64,000 bases of DNA from Halosolutus halophilus. Lineage in GTDB: Archaea > Halobacteriota > Halobacteria > Halobacteriales > Natrialbaceae. Shown here one piece after another: positions 1 to 9,166 of the stretch. A model generated the notes under the pieces. The model searched no databases and was not told the origin of the DNA. It saw only the letters and a list, made by a program, of their open reading frames with translations. The position numbers and the translations under genes are program-made. Every line of letters begins with the position of its first letter. The stretch's first letter is position 1. The stretch covers positions 4,216,001 to 4,280,000 of the forward strand of contig NZ_CP094974.1 of NCBI RefSeq assembly GCF_022869805.1, read 5' to 3'.

Positions 1-97
1 CGGATCGCACTCCTGGCGGACAGACCGGACGAGAACGTGGTGACGAGCTACCGGCACGGTTCGGCGGTGTCGGGTCGAAAGCGGCTCATCGCGACGG

Positions 98-277
98 TCA
101 CATCATCCCCCACGCGCCGAGTACGTTCGAGATCAACGCCTTCACGACGAGGCCGAGTCCGGCGAGCACGAGCGCCATTCCGACCGCGACGACCGGATCC
201 GCCCAGGCGATCAGGCCGATGCCAGCAGCGACGATCAGGAGGCCGACGATTCCGAGCGGACCGAGATTCCGTAGCAT
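98..277 (-). CDS. small two-helix membrane protein
   Basis: A 59-residue protein starting at ATG and ending in TGA. It has two hydrophobic helices (about residues 7-25 and 28-47) joined by a short WADP turn and a short C-terminal tail ending GAWGMM. Gly/Ala/Val/Leu-rich two-helix proteins of this size are common in haloarchaea (DUF7470-like by memory, function unknown). It is divergent from the aIF1A gene that starts about 130 bp away. I infer an inner-membrane location and assign no function. The codon use matches the other haloarchaeal genes here, which supports it as a real gene. Confidence 0.7.
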   Translation of the reverse strand: MLRNLGPLGIVGLLIVAAGIGLIAWADPVVAVGMALVLAGLGLVVKALISNVLGAWGMM

Positions 278-379
278 GGTCAGGTCTGGATACCCGACAG
301 AAATAAACGGCGTGGTTTTTCCGTTCGAGTCCGATCGCCGCGACGTGTGGCGGTTGAGAGCACGAAGATCAGTAAAGGG

Positions 380-385
380 TTAAAC
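380..385 (+). promoter_or_regulatory. TATA-like element of the aIF1A gene
   Basis: The hexamer TTAAAC is centred about 26 nt before the aIF1A ATG, the distance expected between an archaeal TATA box and the transcription start. It implies a leaderless or nearly leaderless mRNA. Confidence 0.5.
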
Positions 386-408
386 CGATCGAACGACAAC
401 GTGGGGCC

Positions 409-696
409 ATGAGCGACGACGAGGGCGGTCGCAAGAACCTCCGTATGCCAGAGGACGACGAGGTCTTCGCGACCGTCACGGACATGCTCGGGGCGAATCG
501 CGTCAAAGTACGGTGTGCTGACGGGAAAGAGCGCACCGCTCGGATTCCCGGCAAGATGCAAAAACGCATCTGGATCCGCGAGGACGACGTCGTACTCGTC
601 GAGCCGTGGGACTGGCAGGACGAGAAAGCGGACATTACCTGGCGCTACGAGAAGAGCGAGGCCGACCAGCTTCGCGAAGAAGGCCACATCCAGTAG
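409..696 (+). CDS. eif1A: translation initiation factor aIF-1A
   Basis: A 95-residue protein with the S1/IF1-type OB fold: a charged N-terminus, strands around VFATVTDML and RVKVRC, the basic segment RIPGKMQKR, and [14 protein letters not shown] near the end. aIF-1A binds the A-site region of the small ribosomal subunit and helps assemble the initiation complex with aIF1 and aIF2. The length fits the archaeal family (about 95-110 aa). It is a single gene; the TATA-like element 26 nt upstream supports this ATG. Identity is very secure. Confidence 0.95.
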   Translation: MSDDEGGRKNLRMPEDDEVFATVTDMLGANRVKVRCADGKERTARIPGKMQKRIWIREDDVVLVEPWDWQDEKADITWRYEKSEADQLREEGHIQ

Positions 697-915
697 CGCG
701 ACGACAACAGCGGCCCGAAGCCGAAGCCAGTCGCGTTCGAAGCGGGAAGAGGCGTTCTGGAGTTCGTTTCTCGGAAGACAGCATCGGGAGCCGGCAATCC
801 GTCGCCGGGAACTCGTGGCGCGTGGTCGAGTCGAGTGCTCGAGTACGCGAGCGTTCGCAGTCGAGCCCTGACGGGCATCGCAGCGATCGATCGGAACGGC
901 CGAAAACAGGGGTCG

Positions 916-1197
916 TTATCGGGCAGTGACGCGAATCTGGACGGTTCCCAGACCGGGAACGTCGAGTTCCGTCATCCGGCCGTGGAGTCGGCGACCCAGT
1001 GCCGGACCGCCGACCCTGACGAGCGCGACGGCGACCGCGAGAGCGCCGCCGAACGCCGCGGCGTAAACGGGATAGCTGGCGATGACGAGGAGCGCCAGCG
1101 CTGCGAGGACGAACGCGATCCCTCCGGTGATCGGTTCGACTCCGGTCGGTGGCTGGCGAGCGGGACTATCGTGCTGTGGGTGTGGGCGAGAGATCAT
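916..1197 (-). CDS. small membrane protein of unknown function
   Basis: A 93-residue protein with a polar, His/Pro-rich N-terminus (MISRPHPQHDSPARQ), two hydrophobic stretches (about residues 25-43 and 46-61), and a basic/polar C-terminal tail of about 30 residues that ends VQIRVTAR. Third-position GC bias supports coding. I do not recognise the family. The topology suggests a two-helix membrane hairpin with a short soluble tail. The AT-rich stretch from about 1240 lies upstream of its start and could hold its promoter. Confidence 0.6.
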   Translation of the reverse strand: MISRPHPQHDSPARQPPTGVEPITGGIAFVLAALALLVIASYPVYAAAFGGALAVAVALVRVGGPALGRRLHGRMTELDVPGLGTVQIRVTAR

Positions 1198-1743
1198 GGG
1201 TGGGAACTGCCGTCCGGCCGTCGGACGACTGGTTTCGGATCGAAATAGTATCTCGACGCATATAACATTTCATATTCTTGGTAAGAATAGATACGTGATA
1301 TCATATATCATAGTACAGATTGCATGTGTTACGACTAGAGCCGCCACGCAATTAGTGACATGGTATCCGTTCTCAAAATAACATCGTAATTATACAACCG
1401 GAATCAGACGGATCCCGAACCGGGTTCGAACGACTACGGTCGGCTGGGGCCAAAGGGGGCGCCGTCACCGGGGACGAAGGGGAAGCCGTCAAAACTACGC
1501 GCGCCCGGGACGGACGAGTGCGTCTCCAAGGGATCCGAAGCGAAAGGGAGGGGATTCGACGCGAAAGCCTCGCCGCTCACGGCGGGGAGGGTGACACCGA
1601 AGCGGGTATCGATCCGTCCGGTGGTTTTCAAAAGAACCGCGGGAATAGAGCCGAGTTCACACCGGGCCCTGTCTCTCACTCCCGTCTCGTTCTCGAGAGA
1701 CAGAACCTGGCCGGGAGTTCGATCGGCGTCCTCGACCGTCGAC
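1198..1743. other. intergenic region with an AT-rich patch
   Basis: 546 bp without a convincing gene. Positions about 1240-1400 are strikingly AT-rich for this genome, with TATA-like runs such as GATATCATATATCATA, then GC-rich non-coding-looking sequence up to the aminotransferase stop. An 81-codon frame on the minus strand (1434-1679) has no recognisable domain and was not called. The patch may be the promoter region of the gene at 916-1197, or a relic of imported DNA. Confidence 0.4.
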
Positions 1744-2856
1744 TCACAGTCCGGTGACGTCTTCGATGGCGTCGGTCAGGGCCTGGATGCTCTCGACGGT
1801 GTGTTCACCCATGTGGCCGATTCGGAACGTCTTCTCGCCGAGCGCCGACCCGTACCCGTTCGAGAAGACCATGTCGTACTCCTCGTCGACGGCCGCGATG
1901 GTCTCGGCGACGTCGATGCCCTGCGTGTTCTCTATGCAGGCCACCGTCTGGGACTCGTAGCCCTCCTCGGGGAACATCTCGAAGTGGTCGCGGGCCCACT
2001 CGCGGGTGTACTCGGCCATCTCCCGGTGGCGCTGGGCCCGACCCTCGTGGCTTTCCTCGAGCATGTGTTTCATCTGCTGTCGGTAGGCCAGCATGACCGG
2101 AATCGCCGGCGTGGAGTGGGTCTGGCCCTTCCGATCGTAGTAGTCGAGCGTGCGCTGGAAGCCGCCGTACCACGACGCCGAGTCCGTCTCGAGTTCGCGC
2201 TGGTAGGCGTCGTCGCTGACGACGCACACGGCGAGACCCGGCGGCATGGCGAAGGCCTTCTGGACCGACGTGAAGATGACGTCGATGCCGTGGGCGTCGA
2301 TGTCGACGTAGTCGCCGCCCAGGGCGGAGACGGCGTCGACGATGAAGTAGGTGTCCGGGTACTCGGCGACGACGTCGCCGATCTCCTCGATCGGGTTCCG
2401 GACGCCGGTCGAACTCTCGTTCATCACGCAGGTGACGGCGTCGTACTCGGTCTCGCTGCGTTCGAGCGCGTCGCGCACGTCCTCGGGTTTGACCGCCCGT
2501 CCCCATTCGTACTCGAGCGTGTCGACGGTCTTGCCGAGGCGTTCGGCGACGTCGGCCTGTCGCTCGCTGAAACTGCCACAGGTCGTACAGAGGACGTTCT
2601 CGTCGACGAGGTTGAGGATCGAACTCTCCATGAACTCGGTCCCCGACCCCGTGAGAACGACGACGTCGTTGTCGGTGCCGAGGAACTCCTTCGTGTCCTC
2701 GACGATGGTCGTGTACAGATCCGTCATGCGGTCCATCCGGTGGCCGAACATCGGTTCGCACATCGCCTCGATAACGTCCTCGCGCACCTCGGTCGGGCCC
2801 GGGATATACAGCGTCTTGTCGGGATAGTCGTCTCTGTATTCGCGTTTCTTGGTCAC
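1744..2856 (-). CDS. class V PLP-dependent aminotransferase
   Basis: A 370-residue fold-type I aminotransferase of the serine-pyruvate/alanine-glyoxylate group. Visible hallmarks are the N-terminal YIPGPTEVRED segment, the PLP-binding aspartate in VDAVSALGGD (about D174), and the Schiff-base lysine in TSVQKAFAMPPG (about K200). The GTG at 2856 (MTKKREY) is preferred to an in-frame GTG three codons upstream because it matches the usual N-terminus. Members transaminate between alanine, serine or phosphoserine and glyoxylate, pyruvate or 2-oxoglutarate. Since serA and serB lie within 14 kb, it may act as the phosphoserine aminotransferase; that is inference. It could equally be a plain alanine-glyoxylate enzyme. 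Confidence 0.88.
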   Translation of the reverse strand: MTKKREYRDDYPDKTLYIPGPTEVREDVIEAMCEPMFGHRMDRMTDLYTTIVEDTKEFLGTDNDVVVLTGSGTEFMESSILNLVDENVLCTTCGSFSERQADVAERLGKTVDTLEYEWGRAVKPEDVRDALERSETEYDAVTCVMNESSTGVRNPIEEIGDVVAEYPDTYFIVDAVSALGGDYVDIDAHGIDVIFTSVQKAFAMPPGLAVCVVSDDAYQRELETDSASWYGGFQRTLDYYDRKGQTHSTPAIPVMLAYRQQMKHMLEESHEGRAQRHREMAEYTREWARDHFEMFPEEGYESQTVACIENTQGIDVAETIAAVDEEYDMVFSNGYGSALGEKTFRIGHMGEHTVESIQALTDAIEDVTGL

Positions 2857-2954
2857 GGAAACCACCTGAGTACGGCTTACTGGGTCGCGAGACGGTATGG
2901 TACTTTGGAATGCCGCAGCAAGAACGGCCCGTCCGATGCCACGTCACGGAGTCG

Positions 2955-3977
2955 TCAGTCCGCAGCGGGCGCGACGGGTGCCGATCGACCGGTCTCGCGT
3001 CCGGTCACGTAGACGTTACCTCCGACGACGACGCCGTTTGCGGCAGTCGATCGACGCCGGGGACCGTAGCCGGCGATCGGGGTCGCGAGTCGCCAGAGCG
3101 TCGTGAGCTGACAGAGGGCGAAACCGAGGACGATCAGCCCGAACCCGCCGATCGTCGCGAGCGTGATCGACTCGCCCAGCAGGGCCCAACCGACGAGCGA
3201 CGCGACGACGGGCGTGGCGTAGTTGACGAGGCTGAGCTGGCTCGCGCCGACCCGCTGGAGCAGGACGAAGTATGCGAGGAAGCCACCGGCGGTGGCGACG
3301 ACCGCCAGGTACGCCAGTGCGGCGATCGTCGCGGGCGTCCACGCCGTCGCAGTGGCGGGCACGGTTTCGCCGGGATGGGCGTAACTCAGTCCGTGCAGGA
3401 TGCCCCCGCCGACGGCCATCGCCCACGTCTGCAGCGAGATTACCGACAGCGTCCCCTGGGTCCGCTCGGTCAGGACCGAGCCGAGGGCGAAGACGAACGC
3501 GGCCCCGAACAACAGCGCGACGCCGACCACCTGTCCGTCGAGCGAACCGCCGGAAACCGCGATGACGACGACCCCGACGAGGGCGACAAACAGGCCGACG
3601 ACGGCGGGTGCGCGGAGGCGTTCCTGCGGGAGCAAAGCGATCGCGAGCGGCGGCGTCACGATCGGCGTCAGGCTGAGGACGATCGCGGCGACCGCGCTCG
3701 AGACGTACGACTGGCCGAGGAACAGCAGGCCGTAGTGGGCTCCGACCATCAGCCCGCCCGCGACGACGATCGATGTCACGTCACCGCGGGTCCGGGGGCG
3801 CCACTCGAGGCCGAGGACCGCGATGGCCCCCACGAACAGCAGGGTCGCAACGTCGAGTCGAAGTGCGGCGAAGAGAATCGGTGGCAACGTCGCCAGGCCG
3901 ACCTCGATCGCGCCGAAGGCGGTGCCCCAGCCGATCGCGAGCGCGACGAAGAGCAGGAGATCTCGCTGTGCAGTCAT
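2955..3977 (-). CDS. EamA-family (DMT) transporter
   Basis: A 340-residue integral membrane protein of the drug/metabolite transporter superfamily: about ten helices in two repeats of five. The N-terminus (LLLFVALAIGWGTAFGAIEVGL) and the second-repeat motif ending LLGESITLATIGGFGLIVLG are typical EamA signatures. These proteins usually export amino acids, metabolites or drugs; the substrate cannot be read from sequence. The C-terminal about 45 residues are polar and Arg/Ala-rich, longer than in a minimal EamA protein. It is a single gene that reads in the same direction as the aminotransferase, with a gap of about 100 bp. A second EamA gene lies at 13.2 kb. Confidence 0.85.
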   Translation of the reverse strand: MTAQRDLLLFVALAIGWGTAFGAIEVGLATLPPILFAALRLDVATLLFVGAIAVLGLEWRPRTRGDVTSIVVAGGLMVGAHYGLLFLGQSYVSSAVAAIVLSLTPIVTPPLAIALLPQERLRAPAVVGLFVALVGVVVIAVSGGSLDGQVVGVALLFGAAFVFALGSVLTERTQGTLSVISLQTWAMAVGGGILHGLSYAHPGETVPATATAWTPATIAALAYLAVVATAGGFLAYFVLLQRVGASQLSLVNYATPVVASLVGWALLGESITLATIGGFGLIVLGFALCQLTTLWRLATPIAGYGPRRRSTAANGVVVGGNVYVTGRETGRSAPVAPAAD

Positions 3978-4404
3978 TTCACCACGAAATGGGACTCGGA
4001 CACTTGTATGTTGCTATTCGATCGGTAGAGTGCCTCTAGTTGCCAAATTTGGAGAGGTATGCTAACAAGGAACGCTGGCATTCGGAACCGTGGTAGTAAG
4101 TGAGCAAACAGAACAGAACGTCGGCCACGCGGGCAGGGTTGAGTTCACCGAGACGCGTTCAGCACCGACGACGGGCGGACGTCGGTCGATCGGTCGCAAT
4201 CGGCGACGGGCCGCTCGGTGAGCACGACGACGTCACCAGCGTCGTCCAGCCTCTCGATACCTCGCGAGTTCGATCGCGGGACCGAGATCGATCGGCCACC
4301 GGACGTCCCGTCGGCTGAACGCACCCGCGACAGGCCGACGGTAGCACCGCGAAGCAGTAGCTGGTGAGGACCGGAAGAAAATGAAAGAAGAACCGGGAAA
4401 CTCG
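3978..4404. other. intergenic region with a short palindrome
   Basis: 427 bp with no gene I can support. It holds the perfect 10-bp palindrome CCAAATTTGG at 4043-4052, about 65 bp upstream of the EamA start, where an operator could sit. The rest (4090-4380) is GC-rich. The frames there code for arginine/serine-rich runs typical of out-of-frame haloarchaeal DNA. Confidence 0.35.
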
Positions 4405-4875
4405 TTATTGGACCTGGATCTCGCCTTCCATCGCGGAGTGGGGCTGGCAGCGGTACTTGACGATTTCCTCGGTGGCCGTGAACGAGATGAACTGATCGTC
4501 GCCGCCTTCTGCGGACAGTTCCGTCTCGTAGTCGTCGACGACCTCGTCGCTTTCGTTACGAAGCTGGATGTTGTGTTGGTTGCCGTCGCCTTCGTTCCAG
4601 CCGATCTCGTAGTCCGCGTCCGCCTCGAGGACGAGGGTCGGGTTCTCGGTCCCTTCGATTGCGGACGGTGCAACGCCCTGCCAGCCGCCGATATTGGCCT
4701 CGAGTTCGATCGTGGTGTCCGGATCGATTTCGTAGGTGTCGTCGCCACCGTTACCGCCGTCGCCGTCGCCCCCGTTGTTATCGTCGCTGGAACATCCTGC
4801 AACGAGCGCGGTCGCCGCCGTCGCACCCGCGAGCTTCATCGTCTTTCGCCGCGAGAGAGTGCTGTCTCGTGTCAT
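4405..4875 (-). CDS. halocyanin-like blue copper lipoprotein
   Basis: A 156-residue exported cupredoxin. The N-terminus has twin arginines (SRRKTMK, residues 8-14), a hydrophobic core and the lipobox LVAGC with Cys28 as the probable lipid anchor. An acidic Gly/Asp/Asn linker (about 29-48) follows. The cupredoxin domain carries a plausible full type 1 copper set: His101 (GNQHNIQL), Cys143, His146 and Met149 (YRCQPHSAM). Such proteins shuttle electrons at the outer face of the membrane. The ATG at 4875 is preferred to an in-frame TTG one codon upstream; a TATA-like element about 27 nt upstream fits a leaderless mRNA. It is a single gene, and the redox partner is unknown. Confidence 0.9.
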   Translation of the reverse strand: MTRDSTLSRRKTMKLAGATAATALVAGCSSDDNNGGDGDGGNGGDDTYEIDPDTTIELEANIGGWQGVAPSAIEGTENPTLVLEADADYEIGWNEGDGNQHNIQLRNESDEVVDDYETELSAEGGDDQFISFTATEEIVKYRCQPHSAMEGEIQVQ

Positions 4876-4898
4876 CAACCGATGATTGGGACCGAGTA

Positions 4899-4906
4899 CA
4901 TAAAAA
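4899..4906 (-). promoter_or_regulatory. TATA-like element of the halocyanin gene
   Basis: TTTTTATG read on the minus strand, centred about 27 nt before the ATG at 4875. An imperfect inverted repeat (GTGATGTG-TTTA-CACACCAC, 4930-4949) lies just upstream of it and could be a regulator site. Confidence 0.5.
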
Positions 4907-4973
4907 TTAACACGCTCTGTCGCCGCTTAGTGATGTGTTTACACACCACAGAAGGACGCCGGTTTCGGTGAGT

Positions 4974-4993
4974 AACCCGTCATTCTACGGGTT
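4974..4993 (-). terminator. hairpin downstream of the MFS gene
   Basis: A perfect 7-bp inverted repeat with a 6-nt loop (AACCCGT, CATTCT, ACGGGTT) lies about 30 bp past the MFS stop codon. It could end that transcript before the halocyanin promoter. It lacks a long T-run, so termination is tentative. Confidence 0.35.
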
Positions 4994-5024
4994 CAACTGT
5001 AGACCAACGAACCGTTGCTGTCAT

Positions 5025-6257
5025 CTAGACGTCATTTCTGCCGCCGGCGCCCAACCCATCGGGTCGGTTCAGGGAGAGTCGCACGAACGCCGGCACCGCA
5101 ACGACGGCGATCGCGATCTCCAACCCGCCGACGACCAGGAAGGCGAGTCCGTACGAGTAGGTGCCGGCGACGGTACCGCCGACGAGAAACCCGCCGAGGA
5201 AACCGAGACTGCCGGCGAGGTTGAACCCCGCCATCGCGACCCCGCGCTCGCTCTCGTCGGCGAGATCGGTGACCAGCGCCATCGTCGCCGGGGCGACCAG
5301 CGCGCCGAGGACGCCCACGGCGACCATGGCGACGGCCGCGATCGCGATCGACGGCGCGGCACCGACTGCCAGAATCCCGACTCCGTAGCACAGCGATCCG
5401 ACGACGATCGGGATCGTCCGGCCGATCCGATCGGAGAGGGCGCCCATCGGGTACTGCAGGAGGGCGAAGGGTGCGAAAAAGCACGCGAGCAACAGCCCGG
5501 TCGTGGCCGCGCCGACGGCGAACGTCTCCTGGAAGTAGAGGGTCCCGACGAGCGCGAAGAAGCCTGCCGTCAACCGATCGACGAACCCGAACGCGTAGGG
5601 GAGCGACAGCGTCGGCCGTCGTCGAACGCCGTCGACGAGTGCGCGAGCGGTCCGGCGCTCGCCGGGGGCGCGATCGTCGACGAGGGAGACCAGGCCGCCG
5701 ACGCAGACGAGCAGGCCGCCGGCCATCACCAGCGGCGCGATCGGGTCGAATTGCGTCAGTCGCCCGCCGACGGGGGCTCCGAGCGCCGCCCCGAGGCCGA
5801 TCGCGATCCCGGCGGCCCCCATGTTGCGGCCGTGACCTCCGTCGAGGTCCATCAGCATCGTCATGGTCAGCGAGAACGCGCCGATCGTCATCGCACCCTG
5901 CAGGACCCGCAGGACCAGCACGCCCTCGAAGGGAACCGAGCCGAGTGCGGGAGCGACGGCCAAGCCGGCGTAGCCGATCGCGCCGGCCAGCGATCCGGTG
6001 ACGATGAACGGCATCCGGCGGCCCGTCACGTCGCTGGCGAGCCCCCAGACGCCGACGAACGCGACGTAGGCGGCGAACTCCGCGACCAGGAACCACATGC
6101 TCGCGTCGAGGGCCGTCTCGGCGAACGGCGACGTCGTCGCGTCCGCCCCCAGCGTCTCGACGAGCGTCGCCACGCCCGGGTAGAGCAACACCTGCGAGAA
6201 CAGCACCGCGAAGACGACGGCGGCGAGTACGACCCGGTCGCGGTCACTCGACTGCAC
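5025..6257 (-). CDS. MFS transporter
   Basis: A 410-residue major facilitator with about twelve helices. The sequence shows MFS-style loops, including the 8-9 loop GALSDRIGR (the GxxxDRxGR-type motif) and a polar central segment (DDRAPGERRTARALVDG, about residue 200) between the two six-helix halves. Family members are mostly drug or metabolite antiporters; the substrate is not predictable. The start is GTG at 6257, supported by a TATA-like TTTGATAG at 6281-6288. It is a single gene, same strand as the GT87 gene upstream (gap about 70 bp), with a hairpin after its stop. Confidence 0.85.
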   Translation of the reverse strand: MQSSDRDRVVLAAVVFAVLFSQVLLYPGVATLVETLGADATTSPFAETALDASMWFLVAEFAAYVAFVGVWGLASDVTGRRMPFIVTGSLAGAIGYAGLAVAPALGSVPFEGVLVLRVLQGAMTIGAFSLTMTMLMDLDGGHGRNMGAAGIAIGLGAALGAPVGGRLTQFDPIAPLVMAGGLLVCVGGLVSLVDDRAPGERRTARALVDGVRRRPTLSLPYAFGFVDRLTAGFFALVGTLYFQETFAVGAATTGLLLACFFAPFALLQYPMGALSDRIGRTIPIVVGSLCYGVGILAVGAAPSIAIAAVAMVAVGVLGALVAPATMALVTDLADESERGVAMAGFNLAGSLGFLGGFLVGGTVAGTYSYGLAFLVVGGLEIAIAVVAVPAFVRLSLNRPDGLGAGGRNDV

Positions 6258-6330
6258 GAACGGGGCTTGGCGCTACGAGCCTATCAAACCGTCCGTCCCG
6301 GACCGCCATACGACGGCCGACGGCGGTGGG

Positions 6331-7764
6331 TCACGGTTCCGCCGTCTCTGACGCGGTAGGCGGCTCTCGGTCCTCGCCGGTGGCGACCGCGGCCGGCGTC
6401 CGATCGCGACGGTAGCGGTGAACGACACAGCCCGCGAGCATCACCAGACTACCCGCGAGCACCGGCGTGGCCACCGAGAGCAGGGCGATTCCGACGGCAA
6501 ACACCGGCTCGCCGATCGCGGCCGGCAGCGCGGCCGAAAGCGACGCGAGCGTCGGCCCCATGAGAACGACGTTCGCGAGCAGGGCCCCGGCGACGAGAAG
6601 CCGGCGCGCGACCCGATCGGCCACGAGGTACAGCGCCGGGACGAGCGTGCCGAACAGGAGCACGTAGTACAGCGGGTACGACGGGAAGTAGACGAAGACC
6701 GCGATCAGCGTCGCGTGGGCCGCGACGAGTCGATCGGTCAGCGTCTCCACGCGCGTGTAGACGTAGCCGAGCGGAATCGCGAGGACGAGGGCGGCGAGGA
6801 CGGACAGCAACGCCGGGTCGATCGCCGGCACCTGCGAGAGCGGCCGCCTGATCGTCACGTAGGTCGCCATCGGGTCGAGGCCGCCGGCGAACGCCTCGCC
6901 GTCGCGTCGCGGGAGCAGCGCCTCGAGAAAGAAAGCCCGCGTGCGGTCGCGCCCGAACAGGAGCGCGCCGAGCGCGAGGCCGCCGAGTCCGGTCCCGATC
7001 GCACCGGCGATCCCCCGCCACGCCCGGAGTCGCAGGAGCCAGAGTCCGATCGCAGCGGGGAACACCTTCAGCAGCGCCGCCCCGCCGAGGGCGACGCCCG
7101 CCAGCGTTTCGGTTCGGTCCGCCGATCCGCCGCTCGGGTTCGCGTCCGCGACGTCACCGGTCGCGGCCTCGAGCAAATACAGGCCGAGACCGACCAGCAG
7201 CGCCATCCGCAGGTTGATCTGGCCGTACACCAGCGACGGGACGGTGTGGATCGAACCGACGACGAAGGCGGCGATAAGGAGCCGATCGAGCCTGGCGAGG
7301 GGACGGTGGCGTTCGATCCGCCGGACGAGCAGTCCGGCGAACGTCAGCCCGAGGCCGACCTCGATCGCGGTGTGGACGACGAAGCCGGGCCAGAGACCGA
7401 CGACCGCGAACGGCAAGAACGGAACGAGCGTGATTGGCGGGTAGAGGTAGTAAAAGTCGGGGAATCGTTCGGGTGCGACGGCGTAGACGTCCTCGCCGGC
7501 GATGGCGGCCTCGGCGGCGACTCGGTAGACCTCGAAGTTCGCCGCGAGCATGTGCGATCGATCGGCGGCCATGGCGACGAGCATGGCGACGCCGAGACAG
7601 ACGCCGCTCGCGAGGACGGCACGAGCACCCCTGGTCGGGACGGGACGGGACACGGGTCGAGGATCGAACGGGATCGGTTTGAGCGTGCCGATCCGGATTC
7701 GATTGGGGAGCGTTCCGGACGACCGATCGGCGCACAGACCGTCGCGACAGAGAATGACACGCAC
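6331..7764 (-). CDS. GT87-family membrane glycosyltransferase
   Basis: A 477-residue polytopic protein of the DUF2029/GT87 type, related to mycobacterial polyprenol-phosphate mannosyltransferases. Seen: an N-terminal helix followed by a loop with DFYYLYPPITLVPFLPF, the segment YGQINLRMALLVGLGLY, and GVALGGAALLKVFPAAIGLWLL, all typical of the family, with about ten helices and a polar C-terminus. It is expected to use a lipid-linked sugar donor on the outer membrane face, perhaps for glycolipid or glycoprotein synthesis. GTG at 7764 gives the longest frame; the first about 40 residues are not family-like, so the true start may be later. It is divergent from metY. Confidence 0.8.
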   Translation of the reverse strand: MRVILCRDGLCADRSSGTLPNRIRIGTLKPIPFDPRPVSRPVPTRGARAVLASGVCLGVAMLVAMAADRSHMLAANFEVYRVAAEAAIAGEDVYAVAPERFPDFYYLYPPITLVPFLPFAVVGLWPGFVVHTAIEVGLGLTFAGLLVRRIERHRPLARLDRLLIAAFVVGSIHTVPSLVYGQINLRMALLVGLGLYLLEAATGDVADANPSGGSADRTETLAGVALGGAALLKVFPAAIGLWLLRLRAWRGIAGAIGTGLGGLALGALLFGRDRTRAFFLEALLPRRDGEAFAGGLDPMATYVTIRRPLSQVPAIDPALLSVLAALVLAIPLGYVYTRVETLTDRLVAAHATLIAVFVYFPSYPLYYVLLFGTLVPALYLVADRVARRLLVAGALLANVVLMGPTLASLSAALPAAIGEPVFAVGIALLSVATPVLAGSLVMLAGCVVHRYRRDRTPAAVATGEDREPPTASETAEP

Positions 7765-7825
7765 GACCAGCGGTTTTTGCCGTTACTGAGGCGCATATGA
7801 ACGTGGAGAAGTATGCATACTAAAC

Positions 7826-9166
7826 ATGAGCGACGACGCGAGCGACGGGCCCGACGCCAACCCCCCGGAGCCGGGAATCGGCACACGAAGCGTCCACGCC
7901 GGACAGTCCCCCGATCCGGAGACGGGCGCGATGGCACCGCCGATCTACCAGACCACTTCCTACGTGTTCGAGGACGCCGGCACCGCCGCGGATCGCTACG
8001 CGCTCGAGGACGACGGCTACATTTACTCCCGGATCGCCAACCCGACCGTCACGACCCTCGAGGATCGCCTCGCCTCGCTGGAAGGCGGTGCGGGCGCGGT
8101 CGCGACGGGCAGCGGGATGGCCGCGCTCGACTCCGCGGTATTGATCCTCGCGGAGGCCGGCGACAACGTAGTTTGTTCGACCGACACCTATGGCGGAACC
8201 ACGGCCTACTTCTCGAAGACGGCGAGTCGGCGAGACATCGAGCCACGGTTCGTCCCCACCCTCGAGTACGACGCCTACGCCGACGCGATCGACGAGGACA
8301 CCGCCTTCGTCCACGTCGAGACGATCGGGAACCCGTCGCTCGTGACGCCGGACTTCGAGCGCGTCGCCGAGATCGCCCACGACAACGGCGTTCCCCTCGT
8401 GGTCGACAACACCTTCGCGACGCCCGCGCTCTGTCGCCCGCTGGAACACGGCGCGGACGTCGTCTGGGAGTCGACGACGAAGTGGCTCCACGGCTCCGGC
8501 ACGACCGTCGGCGGCGTCCTCGTCGACGGCGGATCGTTCCCGTGGGGCGAGCACGGCTACGACGAGATCGCCGGCCAGAACCACGCCTACCACGACGTCG
8601 ACTTCTCGCGTGACTTCCCCGAGGCACCGTTCGCCGCGGCGGCCCGGTTCAGATCGCTCCGAAGTCTCGGCAACCAGCAATCGCCGTTCGACGCCTGGCA
8701 GACCCTCCAGGGGCTCGAGTCCCTGCCGCTTCGCATGGCGAAACACTGCGAGAACGCGGCGATCGTCGCGGAGTACCTCGACGACAACGAAGACGTCGCC
8801 TGGGTCACGCATCCGGGGCTCGAGGACCACCCCACCCACGACAACGCCGAGCGATATCTCGAGGACTACGGCGGGATGGTCGCGTTCGGGCTCGAAGAGG
8901 GATTCGAGGCCGGGAAGACCTTCTGCGAGAGCGTCGAACTCGCCCAGTTCCTCGCGAACATCGGCGACGCGAAGACGCTCGTGATCCACCCCGCGAGCAC
9001 GACCCACGGCCAGCTCACCCCCGAAGAACGGGAGGAAGCCGGCGTCACGGCCGATCTGATCCGGATGTCGGTCGGGATCGAGGACCCCGAAGACGTCCTG
9101 GCGGATCTAGAACAGGCGATCGAGGCCGCAACACAGGCGAGCAGTGGGGACGAACGGGATCCATGA
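7826..9166 (+). CDS. metY: O-acetylhomoserine sulfhydrylase (Cys/Met metabolism PLP enzyme)
   Basis: A 446-residue cystathionine-gamma-synthase-family enzyme. The N-terminus GTRSVHAGQ, the [22 protein letters not shown] block, the VDNTFATP segment and the PLP lysine in [12 protein letters not shown] (about K219) are all present. With metX directly behind it, the likely reaction is O-acetylhomoserine plus sulfide to homocysteine, that is, direct sulfhydrylation. Cystathionine gamma-synthase or -lyase activity cannot be excluded from sequence alone. The ATG at 7826 follows an AT-rich element (CATATGAA) by about 26 nt. Its last four bases overlap the metX start (ATGA), so the two genes are translationally coupled. 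Confidence 0.9.
   Translation: MSDDASDGPDANPPEPGIGTRSVHAGQSPDPETGAMAPPIYQTTSYVFEDAGTAADRYALEDDGYIYSRIANPTVTTLEDRLASLEGGAGAVATGSGMAALDSAVLILAEAGDNVVCSTDTYGGTTAYFSKTASRRDIEPRFVPTLEYDAYADAIDEDTAFVHVETIGNPSLVTPDFERVAEIAHDNGVPLVVDNTFATPALCRPLEHGADVVWESTTKWLHGSGTTVGGVLVDGGSFPWGEHGYDEIAGQNHAYHDVDFSRDFPEAPFAAAARFRSLRSLGNQQSPFDAWQTLQGLESLPLRMAKHCENAAIVAEYLDDNEDVAWVTHPGLEDHPTHDNAERYLEDYGGMVAFGLEEGFEAGKTFCESVELAQFLANIGDAKTLVIHPASTTHGQLTPEEREEAGVTADLIRMSVGIEDPEDVLADLEQAIEAATQASSGDERDP

Noticed and set aside
1434-1679. An 81-codon minus-strand frame in the intergenic region
   Set aside because: Ser/Pro/Phe-rich low-complexity readings with no domain or promoter context.
1591-3012. A long plus-strand reading frame opposite the aminotransferase
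   Set aside because: It lies antisense to a gene with clear active-site motifs and encodes an Arg/Val/Asp-rich sequence with no domain, typical of the opposite frame in GC-rich haloarchaeal DNA.
4100-4347. Short frames on both strands between the EamA and halocyanin genes
   Set aside because: Arg/Ser-rich sequences without a recognisable fold.
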